Positions 25,502 through 36,668 of a stretch of DNA of 64,000 bases are shown piece by piece. The translations under genes and the position numbers were made by a program. The DNA is from Zygnema cylindricum. Its lineage: Eukaryota > Streptophyta > Zygnematophyceae > Zygnematales > Zygnemataceae. The notes beneath the pieces were generated by a model. It was not told where the DNA came from, made no database searches, and saw only the letters and a program-made list of their open reading frames with translations. Positions within the stretch are counted from its first letter, which is position 1; each line of letters starts with the position of its first letter. The stretch lies in contig JBBHKE010003519.1 of NCBI GenBank assembly GCA_037447655.1, forward strand, positions 220,902-284,901, read 5' to 3'.

Positions 25502-28500
25502 TCACTCTTCATGAAGGAGAAGAGAAGAGATAAGCGCACTGAGTAAAAATCTCCACAAGAAAAAGGAAAATCTCAACAGGGAATTTCTGAAAAGCGTAAG
25601 AGAAATGGAAAAGTGTTCAAAAAATCACATAGCTGTGTCACATACTTCAACAAGTCGTATCAAGCAGAAAAACTGAGGTTAAGACACCTAAAAATCGAAC
25701 TAGGCTGAAGCAATCCTGGGAGACCACAAGAAAGACTCTAAAACAGATCAAGGAAACAAAGTTCTGAGCATGATTTCAGCAATATAGCATCAAGACAAAA
25801 GCACAACTGAAGTAGACTGACCTCTGCGGGACAGCAGGGCCTGCATAATCATATACATCTGACAAATATTTTGAGATCTGCAACAAATGTCAGATGTCAA
25901 TAATACTCGACATGTGCATTTATCAATGCATTTTCAATTTCACGACTTGAGACATGATTTTGAGTAAAACATGCGGATGTATTCAATATAGGGGAACTAA
26001 CCAGTATAAACCAGGGACTTGGAATCAGAAATACGGCTCAAAAATATTGTTATTTTGAATGGTGGATTGAACAAATGCGGCAAATAATTTCCATTGCCTT
26101 AAACTTTTACAATTGAATATTTCACTTTGAATTGCATTTTTCTTACGTGGGGTGAACTTATACTAAAAGCTGATTGCCATAATAGACCACCTGAAACACG
26201 TCTGAAAAAAAAAGTCCGGTTTGAGGGCATTTCATACCAGGGGCAAAAAAAAAATGTACAATATAATATTGTAGTAACTGCCAAAAGGGGTACTTCCACA
26301 TTATATATTTGTTTGATGTTGCAATGTTTTGCAGTGAAACTTTCTACTAATAATGTATATTGTGGCGTACTGAACAGCGGGGGGAAAGAAATGTAACACA
26401 AGATAGTATCATAAAAATTGGATTGTCAAATGATAGAAGTTGCTTCACAAATTTTTGTTACTCATTTCTTGCCCCAGCTGGGGAAGAAAAAAAAAAAAAC
26501 GGTAAAAATAATGTAGCCGAATGGTAAACTTCGTTTTTCAAAAAAAATATGACCCATTCCCCACCTCAGCGGGCAAAAGGTAAAAAAACGAGCTAAAGAG
26601 CTTCAAAGGTCTGTAATTTCCAGAGATATGTATTCTGTTAATGGCTATTTTCCTTTTTCTGTAGTAATTGTTAAAAATCAAGTCCCTGGGTCATATTGTT
26701 TGGTACAACTGTGGGTCCAAATATAGGATGGCTATTGCTGCCTGTTCTTGCCACTGATACCAACGAGTTCTTGCGGTGAAAGCAATAACTGATGACCAGT
26801 TGGCGGCTTTCTCACAGTTTTTACCTTTGTGCTAAAAACTGAATATCGATTGAGATAGGCACTACTTCATCCTTCAAATCTTAACTCAAATCTCACTTTC
26901 ACTAACAAAAATGCAACCAAGCTGGCCTAGTCATAGAGCACTTTTTTTTTTTTTGTATATTATATATTTGAGGTTAATATTATAAATTTGAGGTTATTTG
27001 AGGTTAATTTGTGGTCCTAGATAACTTTCACATGGATTCAACATTTACAGGTTTTTTTGCGCACAGGAAAATCTTACCGCAGGAGCTTCCTCCAAAGCCA
27101 ATTTCATTTCCTCCTTCACCAGCTGCACATTGAAACATGAACAGAGACAAACGACTCCTCCACAAACAAAATTTACACCAACGAGTCACCGAGCAAAAAA
27201 TATAAACAGTATTGCAAGAATAGCTACCCCTCTTCTTGGTTCACTCAAGGATGAAGAAGAATAGCAGTCTCTTTTTCCAACAGTTAATTTTCTCTCAGAA
27301 GCACTCAGAAAGATTCCCTCTTTTCTGGCCACAAGGATATGAATCTTAAATTGGTACTACGAATTTCAACATGTAAAGAAAACAAGCTCAATATGTGCAT
27401 GTAAATAAAGGGCCAAACCATGAGCTACGCTTTATTAAAGCATAATTGCTTGACTTTTGCTCATCAGTAACGGACAAAGACCTCTTCCCCCCTGTTAAGA
27501 AGATTGAAAAACCGGTCTCGGGCTGCTTTTTGAACCTGTTCATATGCCTTATCCTTATAGCTTAGAGGAGCCTTTGAAGGAGACATGGGCTCCCCTCCTC
27601 CATGAGCTTTTAGTGCCTTCTCTTCTTATTCCTCTCTCATCTGAGTGTCGTAACTCAATTGCATCTCCACCACTCCTAAAAAGCAACCCTTTTTTTCACG
27701 TGCTCAAATACGGCTCTCACACAACATCATAGGTCTTCATACCCCCGGTTGTATTGTCCCTGCGATTTCAACTTCACGACATACACATGAACATTCCCAA
27801 GGAATAGGAATTCCCAAGGAAGCTAGTCTCGATTGAAGAAAAACTTTAAAATCACTCTGTAAATGGAGGCAGCAAGAAGTGAAAATAAATCTGACAAAGA
27901 AAACTTACAAACATCTAGGACATAAAAAGTGTGCAGGAACTGACAGATGCACAGTATTTAGGAATCGAAACATGCACACTGTTCAGGAATTGACAAATGT
28001 ACAGCATTTAGAAATTGACAGATGCACAGTATTTAGGAATTGATAAGTGCATACATTTTAGGAATTGGCAATGCTCAGTCTTTAGGAATTTACAAAAGCA
28101 CAGTTACTAGGGATTGACAAATGCACAGCATTTAGGATTTGGCAACTGCACACTATTTAGGAATTGACAAATAGCATAGAGGTATACAGTATATAGATGA
28201 AAGGTGTTAGATACTCACGTTACGGCTAGCACCAAAGTCTGAAGGCTGCCAGATCACATATCGCCCCACAACACCCCCTCCAACTTTAACAGGTTAGGTC
28301 GACACTCATGCTTAATCATCAAGAGGACCAATGAGTAGTGAATCATATTTGTGCGAAAATTTAGAATAACCGGTTGATGCAAAAATGTGCAACGCAACGC
28401 CATCCTGTTTGTCTTCTTGCCACGAATGATGGAAATGTCCAATAAATTTTGAGAATCTATGTTTGAGATGAAACAAGTACCTTCTCAACCGTGTAGCCAA

Positions 28501-28780
28501 ACGACCTTCTGCGAAACGTCCTCAGAAATCTCAATTTTAAATTGGTTAATATCTCTTTCCAAACTATGAAAGAAAGCTTAAAACTGACAAAGATGTGAGA
28601 GTTTGCGGAACCAAAGCTGGATTTTATTCAAGAAAACATTTGAAACGTTTTTGGTCAACAAAAGCAGCAAAGAGGATTACCTGACCTTGGCTAGCCGAAG
28701 GTACTGTAGTGGCGGATGTTGTCCCAAAAGACTTGCTCAAAAATGTCCATAGTGCGACTACGTCCTTTTTAAAGTAATCT
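25502..28780 (-). CDS. Unrecognised multi-exon gene, partial model
   Basis: Several minus-strand segments look like genuine exons, but I cannot name the protein. In coding order: 28780-28681 (DYFKKDVVALWTFLSKSFG..), 28283-28219 (GGGVVGRYVIWQPSDFGASR), about 27600-27482 (LSYKDKAYEQVQKAARDRFF, then NLLNRGEE), 27122-27078 (LVKEEMKLALEEAPA), 25877-25822 (ISKYLSDVYDYAGPAVPQ) and possibly 25586-25502 (a hydrophobic tail ending LLLHEE). The last four join in phase and give a continuous charged, helical region ending in a possible membrane anchor. The third exon has a TAA in frame at its 5' side with no good acceptor tract, so this may be an intron edge or a disabling mutation. The 5' end and start codon were not found. 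It is convergent with CCT3 and lies upstream of the plastid LEA-like gene's 3' end. Confidence 0.55.
27942..28165. repeat. 25-bp minisatellite, nine copies
   Basis: Nine tandem units of 24-25 bp with consensus GACAAATGCACAGTATTTAG followed by GAATT, plus partial units on both sides. They lie in the presumed intron between two exons of the unrecognised minus-strand gene. Units differ at 2-7 positions, so the array is not recent. Confidence 0.9.
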
Positions 28781-29935
28781 CTAAGGCCGCATGTAAGTTA
28801 CAAAAGGGTGATATGATGACTCGAACATAATAGCTTAAGCTTTGTTCGAAATTTTCGTTGCGGATTCCATATGAATAAACTTCATGTAGTATATTTTCAG
28901 CTGAAGTGCGGTCCACATTAACTTGTGTTTCAATCTGAAGATCCGCTGAGGAAATACACTTAGACTAGAAACATAGTCGTCCAAGGACACCACCAAATAC
29001 CCTGAGTAGAAAGCAAATTTGCTAAAGCTACAAAATGAAGTTGTGATTGTTCAATTCCATGACCGCACCCACCACACGTTTGCCACTCAATTGGTCCATT
29101 TTATAGACGTTTTCAACTTTACCTTGTTGCTCACCTGTTACATCGTTAAAATTCAAAATGTGGTGCCATTTAACCAAAAGCAAAGTCAAGCAAGAGATTT
29201 ATGTTTAAGCAGTTCCCTATTTGTTGGTCTAGATGCAGCTGAACAACAGTGTATAGCGAAAGATTCAGAAGTCGAAGCCAATACAATCTTACCGACAAAA
29301 ATGTAGTCTTTTCTAAATCCCAAAACATGCATTTTGCACTAAACTGCATCTCCTACTCAGAAGTTCCTTCTTCCTTTCTCAAGATGCAGTGTTGTCTTGG
29401 TTGAAAGATAATTCAAGGTTTTATTTTAGCACACTGCAAAACGTTTGAGAAACTGGTGACGGTCCGTATTACTATATTGTACAAGTAAACAACAATATCA
29501 AAGCACAAATCATAAAAGTAGACAATAGCTTTTCACGGAAACCTATATACATGAAATGGCAAAAAGCTTAACCAGAACATCTCGTTTCATTACGTACCCA
29601 TTCCACAGATCCAAGTCGATCAAAAAATCCAAACAAAAACTTATTATATTTCAAAAACGCTACACATTATAAAACAGCTTGTGACTAGCTAGCCTTCCAC
29701 TGCCTAATTGTGTCCGTTTGCCTCTTTGAGGCGCCTCTTTTAAATATACACATTGCATGACACACCAAACTCTGAACTACCACACAAAAACAAAGAAACT
29801 AATTTCTTTAGACATACACACAAATCCTTTACAAAAACTCCACTTAATGCACACAACTGCTCATGTCTATTAGACACTACAGCTTAAACCCTGCCTCTTT
29901 GTCCCAAAGTGAGAGATTGATTTCGGAACTTCTCT
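28781..29935. other. Intergenic, possible 5' exon of the upstream gene
   Basis: Between the first supported exon of the unrecognised gene and the stop codon of the plastid LEA-like gene. On the minus strand about 28938-28790 is open (reading DLQIETQVNVDRTSAENILH onwards) after a CTTAGACT..CTCAG-like tract and could be a further exon. The rest is A/T-rich, with no feature I can support. Confidence 0.35.
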
Positions 29936-31548
29936 CTACTGGCCAGGCAGGTTGGATTTTGCCTCATCCACAGCGCTGCTAGCTTTGTCCTTAGCCTCAT
30001 CAACTCCGGAGCTCGCAGATCCCGTCAGACTCTGTTGAAGGAAAACATTCCGGCAGAAACATTAGATGCCAACCAAATACAATACCTCGAGAGCGATCAA
30101 TTGTATCAACAAAAGACGTCACAGCACACTTTTTTATATTTTAGAGCACTAGATGTGGTATACATTGTCGAACAAGCTCAGTTAAAAAACATTGTACATC
30201 TGTTTGTGTGCTTAGATCCTAGTTGCCCTCCTAAGGCATTGTGTTAAAATAGCTGACTTTTCAAATAATAGAGGATTTTTACCTTAAATGCACCCTGGAT
30301 AGAGGAGAAAAAGTTGTTGCCTTGTGAGATATCAGACGCTTTGTCTGTGACATCAGACGCCTTGCTTGCCACATCTGAGGCGCCTGACTTTGCACCGTCC
30401 TGTTCACAGCAGCAAAAAGAATGATAGGAATCTCAGGATCATCGTGCAAGCATATCCAAGCATCATATGAATCAATACTACACTACAATTTAGCTTCAAC
30501 TGGAGCCTGTTTGTCACCTGTGCTTGACCAAAGAGGTCCTTAGCATCGTCGCCTGCCTGTCCAACCTGCTCCTGAATTCCTTGCAGGTTGTCCTTGACTC
30601 CACTTCCGGCCCTGAAGATAAAATAATAGTTCAAATCAGCATAGAACAACGACTCAACTCAGCATTGCACAATGTGCATTTTTGCACCATATTTTTGCAG
30701 CTTAAAAATAGTGCGGGACTTGTTTTCCAATCTAATCTTGAATGGAGAACTGATGCTTATTGCTGACTTACTTCTGAGCAAGAACTGAAGTTTCATCAGG
30801 AGCAGATCGTCCAGGACCATATCGTGGAGGAGACTCATTTGTAGTGAGGTTATCAGCAGCCTGCAGCAACTCATCAGCTTTCTCTGCTGTCCTTGCTGGC
30901 CCGTCATTTCCAGGACCAAGATCTGCGAGAGCACTTCCACCAAAAGAAAGGGAAAGAGCTGCAGCTGCGCCAACCAAAGATGTCAAAAAGACATTGGTCT
31001 TGCTCGGATGGGCAGATTCCTCAACCTGGAAACGAAAAAAAAAGAGTCAAACAACAATGGTAAAAGATAAACAAGGCGAAGCGAGTCAAAGACAGTGGAT
31101 CAGACATCACATTACTGAAAATTGCTAAAGACTTAAAAAGGTGAGTCCTAGATACTTGACACTCTAAATGTATCTTGTGGTTTTAACAAAATATGGCGTA
31201 AGATGCCGAATGCAAACTACCTCTATGTCGCAGTATACAAATATTCCATAACAGCCGAAAATGTAAGTCAAACAGTATCGAACACTAAGGATTCCACTAT
31301 GACAATATTTGCCAAATCAGTTTCAAGTAATTTTCAAATGCAGGATTAAAAGAAAAAAATGCACCAGGATACTGGAAGGGGCATACCTCTGCACTGGCCC
31401 GAATGATCTTAGAAGAAGCCACCTGCTTCACAGGAAAGCATTTGACGATGACAGCATTTCTGCTTGCTCCAACCGACCTGCTAGGAAGACTAGGCTGAAG
31501 GAGTGAGCAAGAAGTAGCTACGGTGGTTGAAGCAGCAATGGAAGCCAT
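29936..31548 (-). CDS. Plastid, probably thylakoid-lumen, LEA-like protein
   Basis: Five exons: 31548-31387, 31025-30772, 30611-30518, 30399-30283, 30031-29936. All are GT-AG and in phase, giving 240 residues. Residues 1-54 are Ser/Ala/Arg-rich with almost no acids, as in a chloroplast transit peptide. A second hydrophobic stretch follows (LVGAAAALSLSFGGSALA, 71-88) ending in an AxA site before DLGPG, the layout of a Sec-type lumen signal without twin arginine. The mature ~152 residues are hydrophilic and alanine-rich with repeated SDVASKASDVTDKASD and VDEAKDKASSAVDEAK, resembling group-3 LEA repeats (amphipathic helix when dry). I do not recognise an exact family. The promoter has an ACGT cluster, pointing to ABA or stress control. 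A role in protecting thylakoids is inference. Confidence 0.85.
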
Positions 31549-31757
31549 AGTGCTGTTAACAAGGAGTGGAGGGCTAAATAAGAAGAATGAGACGAATAGA
31601 GTTGATAATGAATTAGAAGAGACTGTTACTGCAAATCTATTGACTGTGAGTGCATTGCCAAGGGATAAATAGCTGATGAAAGTGAGCTTCCGGAATCATC
31701 GGTTGAGACACATGGCAGCAAGCTGGTGCTCGATAGGCTGACATGGATGCGGGCTAG

Positions 31758-31981
31758 GACGTGTCGTCTGAATAGAGGCAGAAACACGAGGAAATCTGCA
31801 GCATCCATTGTCATGCAAGAAAACTACAGTAAACAAAGTGCGAAGGAGCCACGTGTAAGACAGAAATGGGCAGATCGGAAAGTGTGAAGCAAATGGAAGT
31901 CGCCACGTGTTGCAAAAAGAGACAAATAGAGATCCTGTCGTATCGTTAGTCCGGCAGTCCCAAAGTTCATTTCGCCACGTG
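31758..31981 (-). promoter_or_regulatory. ABRE / G-box cluster upstream of the LEA-like gene
   Basis: Three CACGTG cores (31850-31855, 31904-31909, 31976-31981), each preceded by C as CCACGTG, plus GACGTGTC at 31758-31765, lie 210-433 bp upstream of the start codon at 31548. CCACGTGT/G and ACGTGTC are classical bZIP (ABF/ABI5) ABRE sites, and two or more in a promoter usually confer ABA or dehydration response in land plants. Confidence 0.7.
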
Positions 31982-32043
31982 GAAGAATATGAAATAGACC
32001 GGCAAAAAGTTCCGCATCGGAAACTTCTTTGCGATACGTCCAA

Positions 32044-33933
32044 TGTTTCGGGAGTTTTGGAGCGCTACTAATTTCTTAAGTCATACGCAAACGAGATAAT
32101 CTGTTTATTTGCTGAATTTGCATTCCCTACTATCGAGAACTTCGAACCTTACTATAGGCGATACATTTTTGGTCTACCATTTTGTGAAGGTACTCGACAA
32201 CTCAAGTGACTCTTTAAATGGGTTTTTCTTCTCTTTCGTGTGCCAGCAAAAAAAATAAAAATGGCGAACCAAAGGTAATAGATGAGTAAACAAGCTTTAG
32301 TTTTTTTATTGGTACTTCACTACTGTAGTAAACTAAACATCATTCGGTAAGCGGGGCTATCTATGACTACAAACAATATATCATCTGCAAAGACTACTAT
32401 ACGAGCCCTCGATAAAACTAACATATGCTCCCTCAATAAAACGACTAAACGCACCCTCAATAATTTTGGTTATTGCAGATATTGTATGCTGAGTACACGG
32501 TTTGTGGATTTGAAACCCTTAGAATTGCAACCACCTGCTTAAGATATACTAACATGTCTCATCACTGCGATTAGTGAATGCGTTTCCTTTTTCGGATAAA
32601 AAAAAAATAAAAACAAGGAAAAGGAAAAGAGCAATGAAAAAATTTCGAATTAGACTGCTCACATTAATGCTTTCCCGGCATCATTCTCTCACATGGCAAT
32701 AAGGTAGACATTTATGTAAGTGTGTTTAACTGTAAACGGATTCACTGCCTTTACATGAGCCCATTCTGATATTCTTCACCACCACAAACATACCTATTTG
32801 GTGTTAATTTGTGATAGAGCATGTTAAGAGCATAGTTTTTTTATTTTTTCACCCTTGTTACTTAGATATTGCCTCTTTTGGTGTCATTAAAAGGCATTAG
32901 GTGACATATCTCATGCAAAGTTAGACATTTGATTCACCTTGTGGAAAATGAAGGAGGGAATATGAGCGAGGAGGAGAGGCAGTGAAAAGAACATCTGCAA
33001 CTCCATTTTCCTTATTTATCCATTTGTGTTCATTTTTTTTGCCGAGAACTTAAAAGGAATTAGCTGTCTGTCAATTAAAGCAACGGATACAAGTTGTAAC
33101 TCATTCTTAACAACAATTCCTTCTTAGATTAAATGCGCTGAATCCAATTATAACTTCCACGCTTGTGTAAGTTGTAGAATCTTTTTGATTCCGCTTTAAT
33201 TTATGTTTCAGCTCATATCCTGCATCTCACTGCAGTCAGTAGTATCACTGAAGTTCTTGAAGCTCACTGTTGTGTCTTTCCTTTACTGGTTGTCGCTTCT
33301 TTGTGTGTCTTTGTTTTACGTGCCACTTTCCTTTTCTGTGTGTTTGTTTTTTTCGCCTTGCTGTTCCCTTTTTTTTTTTTTCCTTCTTTTCTTTTTTTCT
33401 TTTGATTGTCAATTTTGGCATTGCCGCCTTTTTTTGTTCCCATGGTCGCCTTTTTTAAAATATAGTCTTGTTAAGCTCATACGTCAGCACATGTGTGGAC
33501 CACACTTATACTAGCTTTTCTGGCAATCTCAAATTCTTGCAATCTATTTATATTCTTGCATTCCATCGCGATGCAAGTACAGAACGGCGAAATTGGTATG
33601 ACTGTATGAACCCGGTGCGTTGTTTAGGGTCTCTGGTTAATGGTTATGTTCTATGATGTCAAAGGTGTCACGCACACTGTTACACAGTAATTTTCATTTC
33701 CGCTGAAGAATAAAACTGAAAACTGAGAAAAACATGTAACTTGCTTTCGAGACACATACGATATTTAATTTCTATATTTATTTCAACACATACAAAAAAA
33801 CCATTACAATGGATAAGCTGGAGGAGCCGCAATCCTACAACTACCTTTAAGATTACATCGATTTCCATTTTCTATAAATGTTGGAACCTCCGAAACCCAA
33901 AAGCTCGCATGTGATTGGCCCTCTCTCCTAACA
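32044..33933. other. Gene-free stretch
   Basis: A/T-rich with a poly-T/poly-pyrimidine block at about 33340-33450 and a short A-tract near 32600. No splice-consistent coding segment, RNA gene or repeat family member is seen. Confidence 0.5.
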
Positions 33934-35597
33934 TTACCAAACCCAAGGAAAAGCACTTGACTTTTGCTTTAAAGCCTCCACGTTACTGAACAAAAATCCA
34001 GGCTTGGGTTTTCCTCTCATGGCTTTGATTGCAGTTTCATAAACTTCCATACATTCCATAACAACCTGCAATAAACCAAGCCTCTTGTTGACTCATTTTA
34101 GGCTAAAGTGAAGATTAGTAGATTGAGATATTGTCATCTCATTAAGGATAAGTTGGAGAGGAAAGATGAGGGAGTTGAGATGTTATCTCATTAGAGATAA
34201 GTTAAGAGGGAAAATGAGTAAAACAGAGATACTGTTTCATCTCATTCAGCATAAGCTAGAGGGAAGATGAGAGGTATTTGTTGTTCTCATAAAGGAAAGG
34301 CCAGAGGGAAGATGGGCAAGATTGAGATACTGTTATCTCGTCAAGGATAAGCTAGAGGGAAGATCAGTAAATCAAGATATTATTACCTCATGAAAGGTAA
34401 GCTAGAGAAAAAATGAGTAAATTGAGATATTTGTTTTCAAATTGTATCAACAGCATACATCGTATACCACAGAGAAATCAAGGATGTAAAATGTCAACTG
34501 TAGTCAGCCATCCGCACTCCAAAGGTCTTGTAGAAAAAAGAGAGGCAACAAAGTGTAACCTAAGCTTAAAAATGACGGCTGTAGTGTCATCTACACATAG
34601 AAAATGAAAGCTGTAGTGTCATCTACACTTAGAAAAATGAGGGCTGTAGTTTCATCGACACTTACCTCGTGTTTATTCTTTTCTGGAAATGCCATCCCTT
34701 AACGCCAAAAGCTTCTCAACCAATTCCGGCAACCATCAGCCAGCCCCAAGAACCTGGTAAGGAACTGATCAGTAAGGCACAAACGGATAATTTTTTTTCC
34801 AAATAGTGCCAATTGGTAGATTTCCCAAACATATCTTCACACCCACATCCTGATAATCACTGAGGCACGAATTATAAGAAACAAAAAACTTTTCAGTTGA
34901 AATTCCCACCGTATATTTACACGTCTAAGTACTGCAAATAAAAACTCTATCATAACTATATCGGAGATGTGAAACAGTTCATGGTTTTAGTGTGTGCCTC
35001 GGTTTATTGACTATCAGATGAAACTCCCATTATAACATGAAGTATCAAACTTTTTTCACATGTTTTACTAGTATACTTCACCCTATGCTTCTTTTCCCTT
35101 TAACCCCAATTAAATTCCCTGCTAGGATGAAGAAATTGCCATTTCCTTCCTCTCTCAAATCTTGAAACCGTGTCTAGAATCCCCACCACACTATTCAGAA
35201 ACTCCTCGCACAATTACCTCTCAGGTTAAGAACCACGTAGGCTTTACGCTACAGGCTAAAACCCCAAAATCCCAGAATGGCTTCTTAACTTCTTGAATTA
35301 CAATTGAATAGTTTGAGGGCAGAGTAGTATTCAAAAGACGTAGAAAGCCCCTTCAAATTCGTTTTACTCCCTGTCGTACATAGTTTTCATTCAATAATGT
35401 GGATCTATACCAGCCCCCGATAACCAAACTTACAGGAAGGCCAGTGACCCATCTGTTTTCGACCCTTTTTGTATACTTACAGGACAGTGGGGATGGGCTG
35501 AGAGAAGCTTTGTGTAACTCAAAGTGAAGGACTCCAACCAATCCGCGGATGAGAGGTCACGAACGTCTGCGAGTGCTTCAAGGCGATCCTTCAACCT
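33934..35597 (-). CDS. Two terminal exons of an unrecognised gene (partial)
   Basis: Exon 35597-35481 (39 codons, RLKDRLEALADVRDLSSADW then LESFTLSYTKLLSAHPHCP) has a clean TTGTTACAG acceptor and GTAAGT donor. Exon 34065-33934 (VVMECMEVYETAIKAMRGKP onwards, ending SSAFPWVW and TAA) has a TTATTGCAG acceptor. Both are phase 0 and join to an 82-residue C-terminal end. I do not recognise the family. No further 5' exon is visible between 35598 and 36660, and beyond that lies a transposon cluster, so the gene may be truncated or its 5' part may lie beyond the insertions. The intron between the two exons carries two minisatellites. Confidence 0.6.
34110..34430. repeat. ~50-55 bp minisatellite, about six copies
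   Basis: Repeats of a unit like ATTGAGATATTGTTATCTCA followed by TTAAGGATAAGCTAGAGGGAAGATGAGTAA-type sequence, strongly diverged, in the intron between the two terminal exons of the unrecognised minus-strand gene. Confidence 0.8.
34560..34665. repeat. ~36-bp minisatellite, three copies
   Basis: Three near-identical units built on GGCTGTAGTGTCATCTACAC and a short A-rich spacer (TTAGAAAAATGA). It is a second, unrelated minisatellite in the same intron. Confidence 0.8.
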
Positions 35598-36660
35598 CTG
35601 TAACAAAAAAATAATAATAAAAACACCAGTTTTCAGTTCCTGAACCTCATGCAATAAACGCCTCTATATTATACCAGTTTTCAGTTTTCAAACGAGGTGT
35701 GTAGAGGGCACCCAGCCAGAACTCTAACAAACAGAAGGTCCTTGCACGACAACAACCACAGACAAACATTTTGTCTGAAAATTTGCCTGGTAGGTTTTGC
35801 CAACGGGGTTTTTGCTGTTTTAAAATAGTGAGAGCATATTAAAGATGTATAATCCAAACACTAGCCACCACTAGAGACAAACAAGGCATTTTCCTCATAA
35901 AGGAAAAGCTACTAAAACCCAAATGTGTTTAGACAAGAGGCATTTCAGTTTATTGAAATGGAAAACAGTCTCACCTATGTCGTCACAATGGAGCTTAAAA
36001 AACACACAAATTTAGCACAAAAATCCCGTCAAGATCCATTGGCCCAATCATGTTAGAGCAAAAACAAAATCTCCGATAAGTTACTCAAATTTGCCTTGTT
36101 TCTATCAAGCGATCACAAACTTACTGAACTGAATGCCAATCCAATTCTGCTCAGCTTCAATTTACTTAATACTTCTCCCAGCTATTCTGTTCCTATCTAT
36201 TTGTCCCATCTATTCAATAAAGAGCCAAGAGCAAAACTTGCTCCTGTTCTGCCACCGGTTAAACAAAATAAGGACTGCCAACTGCAAAGTTTCAGCAATG
36301 GCACAATGCATATTCGAAAAAGGCTTTGATCTGTGTGAAGCCTCAGCCTCAAAAGACAAAGATGTAGGTTAATTACGCTTTTCAAATGCCAGACATTGCA
36401 GGCATTAAAAATATAAATGTTGACCATGTGACACCAGATTGTTGCTCCACCATCTCAGAAGATTATTTCATAACCTAAGTTATGCTAAGTGGGACGCAAG
36501 CTTGAAAATTGAATCAACAACTCCTTGACCGAACGAGCCTATGAACTCTTGAATATACGTTTTTAGAGCAGACAGCCCAACAACCCAAAGTAGGCATTTA
36601 AACGTTCGACGCTAACATCGAGTGGCAAACCATGCCACATAAAAATGGACAGCATGGTCA
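35598..36660. other. Presumed intron or 5' flank of the partial gene
   Basis: No splice-consistent coding exon is found on the minus strand. Short open frames on both strands look random. It ends at the target duplication of the element at 36669. Confidence 0.4.
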
Positions 36661-36668
36661 ACCAGGTT

